Part shown: in pieces, positions 6,353-16,200 of the stretch
Numbering within the stretch: the stretch's first letter is position 1
Layout: each line of letters opens with the position of its first letter
Assembly (NCBI GenBank): GCA_946478915.1
Contig: CAMLER010000010.1
Span: 1-20,597, forward strand
Length of the DNA: 20,597 bases
DNA from: an uncultured Chryseolinea sp.
Lineage (GTDB): Bacteria > Bacteroidota > Bacteroidia > Cytophagales > Cyclobacteriaceae
Reading direction: 5' to 3'
The notes under the pieces: model-generated
Told to the model about the DNA's origin: nothing
Database searches by the model: none
What the model saw: only the letters and a program-made list of their open reading frames with translations
Program-made: the position numbers and the translations under genes

Positions 6353-8110
6353 TTACGAGAAAAAGTCTTCGCCTGTAATCCATTTAATGGATTTCTCGGG
6401 CATATAGCTGCAGAATATTCCCGTTCGGATCGAAGCCGATAGGTGTTTGCCCAATATTGGATGGGCTTTCTCGATCTTCTGAATCGCGTTACGAATCCGC
6501 CAGGTTACTGCCGAACGAGTTTTATCAAGATTGTCGTGCGATTTTCGGATTCTTCCTTTCAGTCCAAGGGATGAACTCAGATGATCAACAATCTGATCAT
6601 ATTCCTCATGGAGATAGCTTGACCGTTGTAAATCGTTATTATTTTCAGACCAACGAATTTCTTCCTGTAATTCCAAAATCTTCTTTTGATAAGATCGTTT
6701 TGCCCTTTCATCAAAAACAGGTTCGGCTAGCGCTTCAAGTCCCGATCCCATTAGCTCGGCACAATGAAACTGTTTTTCCGGATGGCCGAGCATTTTTGCC
6801 AGATCATTCAACCCCTTCACTTCGGTGATAAGGACTTGCTTTTTATCATATGAAATTTGCCAGACATCATTCTCCTTTAGAAAATAATTTTTGTCGGGTG
6901 GAGTAGCCTTCTCAAACTGGCGTTCAGATCTTGCCACCTGTTTGCCTCCAATAAATTCCCAAAAGCGGGTGTACTTCGTGTTTTTATAGGGACTCACGTC
7001 AATCAACCACCTTACGGCTTGCGTAGTGTCAGCCTCACTATCTTTGGCAATTTTCTTTCGGAACTCATCCAGAAAATGTGTCCACCATCGATGCATGCTG
7101 TCAAAATCACCGGTCTCATAATGAGCAGCAGCGATCATCGCCGGAAAGTCGACCCAAACTAATCTCGCAGTGGCGCTAAGTGAAATACATCTCTTGAATT
7201 CTCCTTTTTCAAAAGCAATTAATGCAGCGACGTGGTGATAGTTGTGCCCATTCAGCGGATCAAGTTCCTGCACCTTACTGTAAATGGATTCTGCCTCGAC
7301 AAGATATCCGAGGTAGACGAAACAAGATGCAATTTGGATCAGATTGGTTGTATCGTTCGGATTTTGACGCAATGCTCTGCGCAAATAGTGCTCAGCAATT
7401 TCATACTCAGCTTCATAGAGGTAAACCCTTCCCAGAACCATTGCGGCAACATAGTCCCTTTCGTTCAAATCGATAGCTTTTTGAGCCCATTCGAAGGCAC
7501 CTCGCTTGGAGACATCCCAGCGCTCCCAAAGTTGACAACTCCACTCATTAAAATAAGTCAGCGACATACCTGTGTAGGCCAGAGAATACCCCGGATCAAT
7601 TTCAATGGCCTGCTGGAAATGAATGCGTGCCTTTTCATCCGCTTCAAAAGAACCCTTCTTCAACTCTTCCATTCCGAAAAGCCAATGTTCATATGCCTTT
7701 AAAGTTTGAGGCGATTTCTTTCTGATGTGAATCAGCACGTCATTGTTAACCTGCAACTGGAGGCTCGATACAATTTGCTTTATGACTGCTTCCTGAATAT
7801 CGAATATGGATTCGATATCTCCCTCAAACCGCTCCGCCCACACTATGTGGTTGTTATGATTATTGACGAGTTGAGCATTTATGCGATAGATTTCCTTTTG
7901 ATATCCAAATGAGCCTTTTATGCTGTAGTCCGTCTTCGTTCCATCTATAACCGACTCAAGAGGTATAATCTTAAATTGCTGAAATCGCGTTAATTCAGTT
8001 ACAAGGTCGATGTAAAAAGACTTACAAAACGACGCCATTCCATTTTGATCGGTAATGTTTTCAAGTGGAAAAATGGCCAGACTTATTTCGCTACTGTTAA
8101 CGGTGGTCAC
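6353..8110 (-). CDS. TolB-like/TPR protein with ATPase/cyclase-type C-terminal region, no effector domain
   Basis: 585 residues. The start is GTG (complement of 8108-8110), immediately preceded by an in-frame TGA, so no longer N-terminus is possible. Residues about 8-120 match the TolB-like domain found in bacterial adenylate-cyclase and OmpR-type TPR proteins (LAIFPLENIT, then IVWAERFEGD at 89-98, then SIFDIQEAVI). TPR-like helices follow at about 135-345. Residues 410-455 (VWQISYDKK, then VKGLNDLAKMLGHP) and 515-572 (AVTWRIRNAIQKI, HPILGKHL, RTGIFCSYMPE) match a C-terminal region I know from large TPR ATPases and cyclases. No cyclase, kinase, ATPase or DNA-binding domain is present and there is no signal peptide, so it is probably a cytosolic scaffold or sensor. 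It heads a loose row with the desaturase (60 bp) and the hydrolase. Confidence 0.75.
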   Translation of the reverse strand: MTTVNSSEISLAIFPLENITDQNGMASFCKSFYIDLVTELTRFQQFKIIPLESVIDGTKTDYSIKGSFGYQKEIYRINAQLVNNHNNHIVWAERFEGDIESIFDIQEAVIKQIVSSLQLQVNNDVLIHIRKKSPQTLKAYEHWLFGMEELKKGSFEADEKARIHFQQAIEIDPGYSLAYTGMSLTYFNEWSCQLWERWDVSKRGAFEWAQKAIDLNERDYVAAMVLGRVYLYEAEYEIAEHYLRRALRQNPNDTTNLIQIASCFVYLGYLVEAESIYSKVQELDPLNGHNYHHVAALIAFEKGEFKRCISLSATARLVWVDFPAMIAAAHYETGDFDSMHRWWTHFLDEFRKKIAKDSEADTTQAVRWLIDVSPYKNTKYTRFWEFIGGKQVARSERQFEKATPPDKNYFLKENDVWQISYDKKQVLITEVKGLNDLAKMLGHPEKQFHCAELMGSGLEALAEPVFDERAKRSYQKKILELQEEIRWSENNNDLQRSSYLHEEYDQIVDHLSSSLGLKGRIRKSHDNLDKTRSAVTWRIRNAIQKIEKAHPILGKHLSASIRTGIFCSYMPEKSIKWITGEDFFS

Positions 8111-8197
8111 TCAATAATTATTTGAAAGGTCCCAAAGAGCGAATAAACGGAAAAGCGGAAAGACCGTTACGGAGAGGCTGACACAAATTAGTTTACA

Positions 8198-8244
8198 TGA
8201 TTCGTTATCCGTTATCCGTTATTCGTTATCCGATCGGTTATCCG
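8198..8244. repeat. TTATCCG heptamer tandem array (second locus)
   Basis: 7-bp units TGATTCG (8198), TTATCCG (8205), TTATCCG (8212), TTATTCG (8219) and TTATCCG (8226), then a 5-bp break (ATCGG) and another TTATCCG (8238). It has the same consensus and orientation as the 4318-4359 array and lies 88 bp or more upstream of the TolB/TPR start codon. Confidence 0.8.
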
Positions 8245-8484
8245 GTATCAGCTCTTCTATAAATGTTCTGAACGGCTTAGCAATAGCAAGGACATTTTAA
8301 TTACACGGGCATCGTCCTTTGTCACCAAAACAAATATGCAGTTAGCACGGTATACCCGATTTTCATCAGTGATGTTGTCAGATCTGTCTACCTGTACCCA
8401 TATACCTATTGTACATACACCCATACGTACCCCTTGTCCGCCGACAATCTTTGTTTTATGACCTGGGGACATTTGTGGAGGACC

Positions 8485-8551
8485 GTTCCTTCATCATTCC
8501 TTGTTCCTTGTTCCTTGTTCGATATTCGATATTCCTTATCCCTATTCCTCA
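8485..8551. repeat. GTTCCTT/ATTCGAT heptamer tandem array
   Basis: GTTCCTT at 8485, a 4-bp break, then eight adjacent 7-bp units from 8496: ATTCCTT, GTTCCTT, GTTCCTT, GTTCGAT, ATTCGAT, ATTCCTT, ATCCCTA and TTCCTCA. The period is exact and the unit drifts gradually along the array. Read on the minus strand it encodes the NKEQGTRN/YRISN-type strings commonly seen as spurious peptides in Bacteroidota genomes. Confidence 0.8.
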
Positions 8552-8593
8552 TCGCGTTGCTTAGAAAAACAGAACAACCCATCAAAGCACCAT

Positions 8594-10675
8594 TCAACCC
8601 TCAATAGCCAACACCTTTTCATTCTTTGATGACTCAAAACTCATGTTTAATGGAAGGAATACCACGAACTTCGTGTATTTCCCTACAACGGATTCGACCT
8701 CTATGTCACCCTCCAATGCCTGAATTGCCTTCTGCACAATGTAAAGCCCCAAACCACTTCCCTTCGATTGCTCATGACCCTTGAAAAACATATCAAACAC
8801 CCGACCATTGATAGCCTGATCAATACCGATACCATTGTCAATTACCGCGATCTCAACCTTATCATTCCTAATCGATGCGCTCACGGCAACCCTGACATTG
8901 TCAGGATCCTTCATTGCTCCAAAGAAGAAGGCGTTTTCAATGAGGTTTACTAAAATGGTTTCGATTAGACTCGGGTAAGAGTACATCACCAGGTCTGCCG
9001 GGCAATCGATCGACAAATGGATATTTTGTTCAGCGGCAGTTTTTGCAAAAAGTGCTTTGACATCTTCCATCAAATCCAACAACGTAATCGATGAAAAATT
9101 TGTCGGCTGGTTAATCTCGCTTATGATACTCAGCTTCTTTAACAATTTATCCATAATGGAAGTAGTGAAGACTACTTTTTGCACCAGATCTTTTGATTCA
9201 CCATCAGACATATGCATGGCGATGTTACAAAGTCCGATAATCGAACAAACTGGTGAACGAAGATCGTGAGAGGCCCTGTATAGAAACGTATCCAACTCCC
9301 TATTCGCATCCTCAAGCAATTTGGTGCGCTGTGCCACAAGTTCCTCCAGGTTTTCATTTATACGATTTATTTCTCCGTTAACACGCTGCAATTCTTTTTT
9401 CTGTTTTTTTAGTTTGTCACCAAAATATATGAGCAGCAAAATCAAGACACCAAAAACAAATAAAACACTAAGCGTGACAAACAACTTCTGTCGAAATGCC
9501 CGTTGCTCTTCAAGACGTTTGGCTTCACTCGCAGACAACTTATTTTCCAACTCAGTGATATCGAAATATTTTTCCTTTAACGAGTTAATGACATGACGAT
9601 AATCAGTCTGATTTTTATAAAACCGATTTTCGTTTTGCATCAAGATAGCCTCAAGTCTCATGAGATCTGACAAAAGATTGGAACGTGTGGCCTCGTCCAT
9701 TGTAGTAATTCCATCTGCCAGTTTTTCTTGAATGAGCATTATCTTTTCATCAAATTCCTGCCGCTGAAGTTCAAGCATCTCACTTTCGCGTGTTGCTTGC
9801 GACAAAAGGCTCTTGATATCATCGTTTACGAAAGACGAATCTGAGATCCTTCCCATCACTGTGCTATTCCCGCTTAAAGAATCTTGCATTTGCAAAATCA
9901 GCTCATTGAATTTTGCGTCAATTCTCTTTTTCGCTGATTCACTCATGTCCTTTATAGGAAAATTTTTGAAGATTGCATAAAACACCGTCAGAGACTGAAT
10001 TGAATCCAGCCTGGACAAATCGAAATCCTTGAAATAAGAGGATTGTGCGCGTGTCGCCGTGGGTTCTTCCACCTTGTTGATTATTACGGGCTCTAATGTT
10101 ACAATATGCTGACCGTTAGATTGCTGAATAGACACCGGTCGGAAATCAGCAATTGAGAACTGTTCATGCGAATGAATCTTTTCGTCGAGCCCCAGGGGGA
10201 CTTCAAACCGGCCGTCGTGTTTTGTTTCTGTTGCAGTGGTCGTTTTTCCTTTGAAGGTAACTTTGACATTAGGTAACGGTGCGCCGTCCAACGTGCGGGC
10301 GACTATACTAATCATGTGATAGCTCCTTGTTCGGATAATCACCTCAATAACACCTTTGCTGTAATTCCACGAAGCTGCCTCAAGCCGTTCGTCTTTAACA
10401 CGGATGGACTTTAATGGAAAATCCGATTCCGTCAATTCAATAAATGCGACACCCTGGCCACCAATGGTGAAAAAATCTTTCTGATTGACCGAAAGCTCTA
10501 TATTCCGGTAAGGAGCGAGAGATTGGTCGAATGCCTTCACCTGGACCATTTGCTTTGATTGGCCATTTGCTGTTACCGCTGAAAGAAAGCTTATTATTAA
10601 TAACCCATAGATCAATCTCGATAGTAAAAATCGACAGCTGTTGCTCTTTACTTCAGGTCTCTCAAACTCATTCAT
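8594..10675 (-). CDS. Membrane sensor histidine kinase with large periplasmic region
   Basis: 693 residues. An N-terminal hydrophobic segment (about 18-36, ending TANGQ) reads as a signal peptide or first TM helix. The periplasmic part (about 40-397) has a carboxypeptidase-regulatory-like beta domain at about 118-195 (ISIVARTLDGAPLPNVKVTF) and a long helical, coiled-coil-prone stretch at 245-395. A TM helix is at about 398-418, followed by a coiled-coil linker. The catalytic core is complete: SHDLRSP with phospho-acceptor His470, N-box NLIENA (577-582), G1 DNGIGI (613-618) and G2 GSGLGL (639-644). It should autophosphorylate. There is no receiver domain, and no response regulator gene lies in the window. 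It is last in the adhesin/PorP/PD40 operon, 10 bp after the PD40 gene, suggesting that it senses the state of that surface system. Confidence 0.92.
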   Translation of the reverse strand: MNEFERPEVKSNSCRFLLSRLIYGLLIISFLSAVTANGQSKQMVQVKAFDQSLAPYRNIELSVNQKDFFTIGGQGVAFIELTESDFPLKSIRVKDERLEAASWNYSKGVIEVIIRTRSYHMISIVARTLDGAPLPNVKVTFKGKTTTATETKHDGRFEVPLGLDEKIHSHEQFSIADFRPVSIQQSNGQHIVTLEPVIINKVEEPTATRAQSSYFKDFDLSRLDSIQSLTVFYAIFKNFPIKDMSESAKKRIDAKFNELILQMQDSLSGNSTVMGRISDSSFVNDDIKSLLSQATRESEMLELQRQEFDEKIMLIQEKLADGITTMDEATRSNLLSDLMRLEAILMQNENRFYKNQTDYRHVINSLKEKYFDITELENKLSASEAKRLEEQRAFRQKLFVTLSVLFVFGVLILLLIYFGDKLKKQKKELQRVNGEINRINENLEELVAQRTKLLEDANRELDTFLYRASHDLRSPVCSIIGLCNIAMHMSDGESKDLVQKVVFTTSIMDKLLKKLSIISEINQPTNFSSITLLDLMEDVKALFAKTAAEQNIHLSIDCPADLVMYSYPSLIETILVNLIENAFFFGAMKDPDNVRVAVSASIRNDKVEIAVIDNGIGIDQAINGRVFDMFFKGHEQSKGSGLGLYIVQKAIQALEGDIEVESVVGKYTKFVVFLPLNMSFESSKNEKVLAIEG

Positions 10676-10685
10676 CTCTTAAATA

Positions 10686-12278
10686 TTATTTTCTTTTGAA
10701 AAGGTCTTTTACCACGACAATCTCGTGTCTGCTTAACTCCTTCTGAAACTTTGGTATTTCCAGGCTCACGATATTTTCTTCATTGTCCTGACCAACCACT
10801 CTCAGTTTGTATTTTCCGTAGTAAGGGATCACGATTTGGAAATTGCCGTCGGCATCACAAGTGCTTTCATGCACGGTCAAATTTCGGTCGTTGTCAATCA
10901 GAAAAACGGTGGCAAATGGCATGATCTGCAATGATGCAGAATCGCTCCAATTGTGTTCTTTTGATTTTAATACACCATTTATTTCGAGTGGATACGTCTG
11001 CAGATCCATTTCAAACTCATATACATCATCGTTGTATCCTCCGTTTTTCCTATTTGAGGACAGGTATCCACGATTACCGGGTGGTGAAACGACTATTCCA
11101 AAGTCGTCGAAATTTGTATTGAGCGGGTACCCCATGTTTTGTGGCTCCATGAATCCACCCGGTCCGAAGTCTGATTTAAAGATGTCGAGACCACCAAGTC
11201 CGGGATGCCCAGTGGATGAAAAATAAAGCGTGTTTTTATAAACAAAAGGATAGACCTCATCCAGGTGGGTGTTGATCGTTTCACCCAAATTTACCGGCTT
11301 ACTCCAGTGGTTGTTAACAAACTCGGATTTGTAAATATCCTTGCCCCCGAAGCCGCCGTTCATATCTGATGAGAAATACAACACTTTGCCGTCGTCGCTG
11401 ATCCAGGGATCACTTATTGAATAATTTCGATTATTAAATGGAAATGGATAAACCGTCTTCCAAACACCATTTATTTGCTCAGCAAAATAAAGTTGCAAAG
11501 GCCGTCCACCGTTTTTGCTGGTCTGATCACCTGTCGACGCAAATACCATTTTACGGGTATCTTCATAAAACGCCAACGGTCCCACGTGCAGGCCAGAACT
11601 GATATCACGATTAAATATGAAAGGCGTTTCGTAAAAGACTTTATTTGCATTAACAGAATCGCGCCTTATCTGCGAAAAATAAACTTTGTAGAACGGCGCA
11701 TGCCGTGATGCATCGAGTTTTTCGATGGGCTGAACTTCTTTCCGATTAGATATGAAGACCACGCCATTTCTGAAAGGGACGGCGCAAAATTCACCATCCT
11801 TAGTATTGAACTCCACAGCCCGAACGCTGAAATGCATTGAATCCTCAAACAAATAACTAATGTTGCTGAGCCTCCAAATTTTTTTCATAATCAGCGGATC
11901 ATCTGGAACACGCGAGTAGTATTTCTGGTAGGACTCCAACGCACCGCCATATTGAGAGATTCCAGACTGTGCTTCTGCATAGTAGTAGAGATCTTTCACC
12001 GGCAGGCTATTTGTGCTCGCATGTTTTTTATAAAACATAACAGCCTTATCGTATTGTTTGAGCAGATGATATGTGCGCGCCATCTTCAATTCAACTTCCC
12101 TGTTCGGCTTCTTCTTAACCACATGCCGGTACAGCTCCAATGCTTGATGATAATCTCGATTTTCGAAATAGCTGTCAGCAAGCTTAAGCTCACTTTTCCA
12201 TAACTCAAATACGGTCTCCTGACCATTGCCAGTATTTGCGATCAGAAAAAGCGATATAATAAAAACCAGGTGTTTCAT
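10686..12278 (-). CDS. TPR/PD40 beta-propeller protein, PorE-like but without OmpA domain
   Basis: 530 residues with a signal peptide ending in TGNGQ (20), so periplasmic or outer-membrane facing. TPR-like repeats occupy about 26-125. A WD40-like PD40 propeller follows at about 165-420; repeat signatures include SDPWISDDGKVLYFSSD (289-305), FGGKDIYKSEF, NTLYFSSTGHPG, GGLDIFKSDF and GYLSSNRKNGGYNDDVY. The C-terminal part (about 430-500) looks like a carboxypeptidase-regulatory-like beta domain (ATVFLIDND, then CDADGNFQIVIP). This TPR-propeller-CRD order is that of the T9SS component PorE and its paralogs. PorE additionally ends in a peptidoglycan-binding OmpA-like domain, absent here since the protein stops at about residue 530. 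It follows the PorP/SprF gene by 7 bp, consistent with an accessory role in an adhesin-specific T9SS complex. The start is supported by the signal peptide. Confidence 0.85.
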   Translation of the reverse strand: MKHLVFIISLFLIANTGNGQETVFELWKSELKLADSYFENRDYHQALELYRHVVKKKPNREVELKMARTYHLLKQYDKAVMFYKKHASTNSLPVKDLYYYAEAQSGISQYGGALESYQKYYSRVPDDPLIMKKIWRLSNISYLFEDSMHFSVRAVEFNTKDGEFCAVPFRNGVVFISNRKEVQPIEKLDASRHAPFYKVYFSQIRRDSVNANKVFYETPFIFNRDISSGLHVGPLAFYEDTRKMVFASTGDQTSKNGGRPLQLYFAEQINGVWKTVYPFPFNNRNYSISDPWISDDGKVLYFSSDMNGGFGGKDIYKSEFVNNHWSKPVNLGETINTHLDEVYPFVYKNTLYFSSTGHPGLGGLDIFKSDFGPGGFMEPQNMGYPLNTNFDDFGIVVSPPGNRGYLSSNRKNGGYNDDVYEFEMDLQTYPLEINGVLKSKEHNWSDSASLQIMPFATVFLIDNDRNLTVHESTCDADGNFQIVIPYYGKYKLRVVGQDNEENIVSLEIPKFQKELSRHEIVVVKDLFKRK

Positions 12279-12285
12279 CTTTTTC

Positions 12286-13227
12286 TTATCTGGGTGAATC
12301 TACTTTCGATTTCACATACTTGAACACGTAATTGATCATGAGTTCATGTGAACCATTGCTCACTTTGGATACCTCGCCTATGGGATGGTCGTACGAGTAC
12401 CCAAACTGCATCTGGGGAGTCAACTGCCCCCGCAACATAACATCTACCGATTCCTTTTTCCGATATGATAATCCTAAAGTCAGGACCTTGCGGAAGATCA
12501 GGCTCATATTTACATCATACGATAGCGGAATCCCGGCAAAGTATTTCAAGAGTACACTCGGTTCAATTTCTACGGTTTCACTTAGGGTAATTCTGTATTT
12601 CGAGAACAAAAAATAGTTTGCGTCCCTCAACGTAATGGAAGTGCTGTCATTCAAAGAAAATTCCTCCGGTAGCAACTCCGGTGCAGATAGTCCTACGTGA
12701 AAACGCGGGCTTCTGAAGTAAAATCCCATTCCAAGGTCGAAGGCAGTGTAAGCAACAGCCGCATCATACAGTTTCGGGTCCATGTTTGCCCCGCTTGCCA
12801 ATCGCGCATAGTTAGACTTACGACTATGAATACCTCCCTGTAATCCCATAGAGAGGTAAGATTCCTTTCCCACTTTCAAATGATAGGCAAAAGCGGATAG
12901 CGCGCTCAGATTTCTATGAACCCCAATCTTATCGTTAATGATCGTAGCACCGAGTCCAAAATGTTTCTTTTTGAATAAGGTATGTGCAGAAAAGGTTTGT
13001 GTTGATGGTGAGCTTTCAATATTGGCCCATTGCTTCCGCTGAATAAAGGTAAGGCTCAACGCTTCATCGGCTCCTGCATAAGCAGGATTTATAACGACCT
13101 CGTTGAACATGTACTGAGTAAATTGCACCTTTTGTTGGGCCGTTGAGTCAAATGGTAACAAACCAGCTAGCAACAGAATCGCAATCCCCTCTTTCTTGCA
13201 AATCAAATATGATAAAAGTCTTTTCAT
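12286..13227 (-). CDS. PorP/SprF family type IX secretion system membrane protein
   Basis: 313 residues, typical length. The signal sequence ends DSTAQQ (about 30), followed by the family signature QFTQYMFNEVVINPAYAGA at about 35-53. The rest is a series of amphipathic beta-strands ending MINYVFKY, as expected of an outer-membrane beta-barrel (for example HFGLGATIINDKIGVHR and LSMGLQGGIH). PorP/SprF proteins work with the T9SS, and members encoded beside a large type B CTD protein are needed for its secretion or attachment (the SprB-SprF pair is the model). The ATG lies 1 bp after the adhesin stop, so the two are surely cotranscribed and probably translationally coupled. The N-terminus (MKRLLSYLICKKEG) is rather long before the hydrophobic core. 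Confidence 0.93.
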   Translation of the reverse strand: MKRLLSYLICKKEGIAILLLAGLLPFDSTAQQKVQFTQYMFNEVVINPAYAGADEALSLTFIQRKQWANIESSPSTQTFSAHTLFKKKHFGLGATIINDKIGVHRNLSALSAFAYHLKVGKESYLSMGLQGGIHSRKSNYARLASGANMDPKLYDAAVAYTAFDLGMGFYFRSPRFHVGLSAPELLPEEFSLNDSTSITLRDANYFLFSKYRITLSETVEIEPSVLLKYFAGIPLSYDVNMSLIFRKVLTLGLSYRKKESVDVMLRGQLTPQMQFGYSYDHPIGEVSKVSNGSHELMINYVFKYVKSKVDSPR

Positions 13228-13228
13228 T

Positions 13229-16200
13229 TTAACGAATCAATTCAACAAATCCTGTTTTTTCAAGGGAATCCTCCCCGTATCTAACGGTCAGCCTATAGAA
13301 ATATGTACCAGTTGGAACAGCGCCACCGTCCTGACGCGTGCCCCTCCAAACCACATTGTCATTGTTATATCCGGATGCCGAATAAATGATGCTGCCCCAC
13401 CTATCGACTATAACGATCTCATTTCTGGAAAACTTTTCGATATTGGTCAACACCCATTCGTCGTTAATACCATTGCCATCCGGCGTCACTACTTTTGTGA
13501 TCCCTATATCAATTTCTTGTTTCTTCACAACGACAGCGAAACTGCACGAAGCTGTGTTTCCGGAAATATCGTTGGCGTTATATTCAACCTTCGTGGATCC
13601 AATTGAAAATTGGTCTCCACTCCGATGCGAGCTCGTTACTGATACCTCACCACATGCTGAAGTTGCCGTCGGCAACGACCATTCACCAACGGCCTTACCA
13701 AATTCGTCTCCCGTTAAGAAGATATCCTGTGGACAATCCTGGAAGACGGGTTTTGTCTCGTTTTTTACGGTGACAGTGAACTCGCATACCGATGTATTTC
13801 CTAAGGCGTCGGCAGCAGTATAAATCACTTTAGTAACGCCCAGCGGAAACTCAGTTCCAGGAGCATGGGTACTTTGCAGTGTATAGATGTCACAATTTTC
13901 ATTTACCTCAGGTACCACCCAGTTCACGGTGGCCTCGCACAATGCGCCGGCGTTAACGGTGATATTGTTTACACAGTTTTGAAATACCGGTGCAGTCTTA
14001 TCTTGAACAATTACCTTAAAGGTGCACGACGAAACATTTCCATAGCTGTCGGTAGCTGTATAGGTTACGTCTGTGGTTCCACTTGAGAAAAGATCTCCTG
14101 GTGCATGGGAGGAAACAACCGTGAGCGGACTACAGTCCACCATTGTGGGCGGTGACCACGACACGCTCGTTTCACAAGATGTTGGTGAGGCTTCAACAAT
14201 CAAGTCTGAACAGGATGAAATCTCTGCTGGCGTACTATCTATGACGACCACATCAAATGAACATTCCGAGCTGTTGCCCGACGTGTCTGTTGCCCGATAG
14301 GTTACAGTAGTTCTTCCCAGCGGAAAAACGTCACCAGGACGATGCGAGCTTATCGTGTTCACACTCCCACAATTGTCTGAAGCCATTGGCTCCTCCCAGT
14401 TTACGGGAGCCTGACATGAAGAATTTGCGATGGCTATTATATCAGAAGCGAAGCACCCTGAAAGGACAGGATCAACTGTGTCATTTACAATAACGTTAAA
14501 GCTGCAGCTCGACGTATTGCCCGACTCATCCGTTGCCGTATATATTACCTGAGATGTCCCTTTTGGAAAGATGTCGCCGGGTTCATGGGAACTTGTCAGG
14601 GTCACATTGACGCAATTATCTGAGGCCGAAGGCGATGTCCAGTATGCAACGGCCTGGCACGACGCATCAGCATCGAGTACAATATCAGCATTCGGACAAT
14701 TTAAAATCACCGGATCGACACCATCCTTGACAATGACATTAAAAGAGCATTCAGCAATATTTCCGGAAAGATCCATCGCCGTATATTTTACTAGCGTCGT
14801 ACCCACATCAAAGGTACCTCCGGGTGAATGTGTGCTTGAAAATGTTTGAATTCCACAGTTATCATTCGCGGTGGGAGCTGTCCACCATCCAATGGCCTGA
14901 CAGGATGAGTTCGCATTGAGTAGAATATCGTCGACGATGCAACCAGAAATGGTCGGAGGCGTGTTGTCTGAAACAATAACTTTAAAAGTGCAGGTAGAGA
15001 TGTTACCGGCATTATCGGTTGCGGTATACGTCACGATGGTGGTGCCCACAGGAAAGGTGTCGCCCGGATCGTGGGAGCTGATCAAACTCGGTACGCCACA
15101 ATTGTCCGTTGAGGTAGGTATTACCCAATTGACTGTCGCGCCGCAATTACCATCCGCAACGGCTGGGATATCCGACGTATTGCAGCCGGAAATTACCGGC
15201 GGCGTATTGTCAACAACTACGACATCAAATTCGCAGGTAGCAATATTACCCGCACCATCGGTTGCGGTATACTTTACGGTCGTCGTACCCAAGGGGAAAA
15301 TTTCACCAGGTGAATGAGTGGACGAAATTACGGGTACGCTGCAATTGTCCGCCACACTTGGAGGCGCCCAATTTGCGGTTGCCTCACAGGAACCATCTGT
15401 GAACACCTGAATATCCGATAAGACACACCCTGAGAAAACAGGAGCCGTTTGGTCGACAACTACAACATCAAAAGTGCATGTCGCTATATTACCGGCCACA
15501 TCCTCTGCGGTGTATGTAACGGGCGTCCTTCCAAAAGGAAAAGTATCGCCCGGATCATGGGTGCTGCTTAACGTAACTCCGCAATTATCAGTCGCAGTAG
15601 GTGCAACCCAATTGGCGACGCCCTCGCAGGAAGGTCCGGCCACTACGATGATATCCGTTCCAAAACATCCGGAGATCACGGGGGAGGTCACATCTTCAAC
15701 GATGACGTTGAAGGCGCAGGTCGAGATGTTGCCAAATCCATCGGTTGCAGTATACGTTACAGGAGTTGTTCCCAAGGGAAAGGTCGATCCGGGTGCATGG
15801 CTGCGCAGAAGCGGAACCAAAGCACAGTTATCCGTTGCCACCGGCTCTGTCCAGAAGGCAATTCCCTGGCACGATAGATTGGCAGGAACGACGATGTCTG
15901 ATGAAATGCAGCCGGAAATTATCGGGTCAGTGTCATCATTTACGACGACGTTGAACGCACAGGTGGCAATATTTCCGGATCCGTCTGTAGCAGTATATAT
16001 TACAACCGTTGTGCCAAGAGGAAAAGCATCACCGGGTGAGTGTGAACTTGTAAAACTTGCGAGGCTACAATTGTCCGATGCAGTCGGCGCTGCCCAGTTG
16101 ACAAACGCCTGGCAGGACTCGTCAGCACTCGCGATAATATCTGCAGACGGACAATCCAGGATCTCGGGGTCTGCATTGTCTTGAACAACAACATTAAACT

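Larger units (their letters stand above)
8111..8593. other. Long intergenic region with two heptamer arrays and no convincing gene
   Basis: 483 bp between the histidine kinase stop and the TolB/TPR start. It holds the two repeat arrays listed separately and, between them, about 240 bp of ordinary-looking sequence. A 71-codon minus-strand frame (8257-8472) and a 63-codon frame (8406-8597) are open here. The second is partly a translation of the repeat (its NKEQGTRN string is typical of this). The first has no family I recognise, and I do not call it a gene. The segment 8395-8435 is rich in alternating gta/cat steps. No terminator-like hairpin with a T-run follows the kinase gene. Confidence 0.5.

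Noticed and set aside
4318..8551. Heptamer arrays considered as CRISPR or as phase-variation tracts inside genes
   Set aside because: Units are 7 bp with no spacers, there are no cas genes, and the arrays lie between genes, so neither explanation fits.
8406..8597. 63-codon frame containing the EYRISNKEQGTRN string
   Set aside because: The peptide is a translation of the 7-bp repeat array, a known source of spurious gene calls in this phylum.
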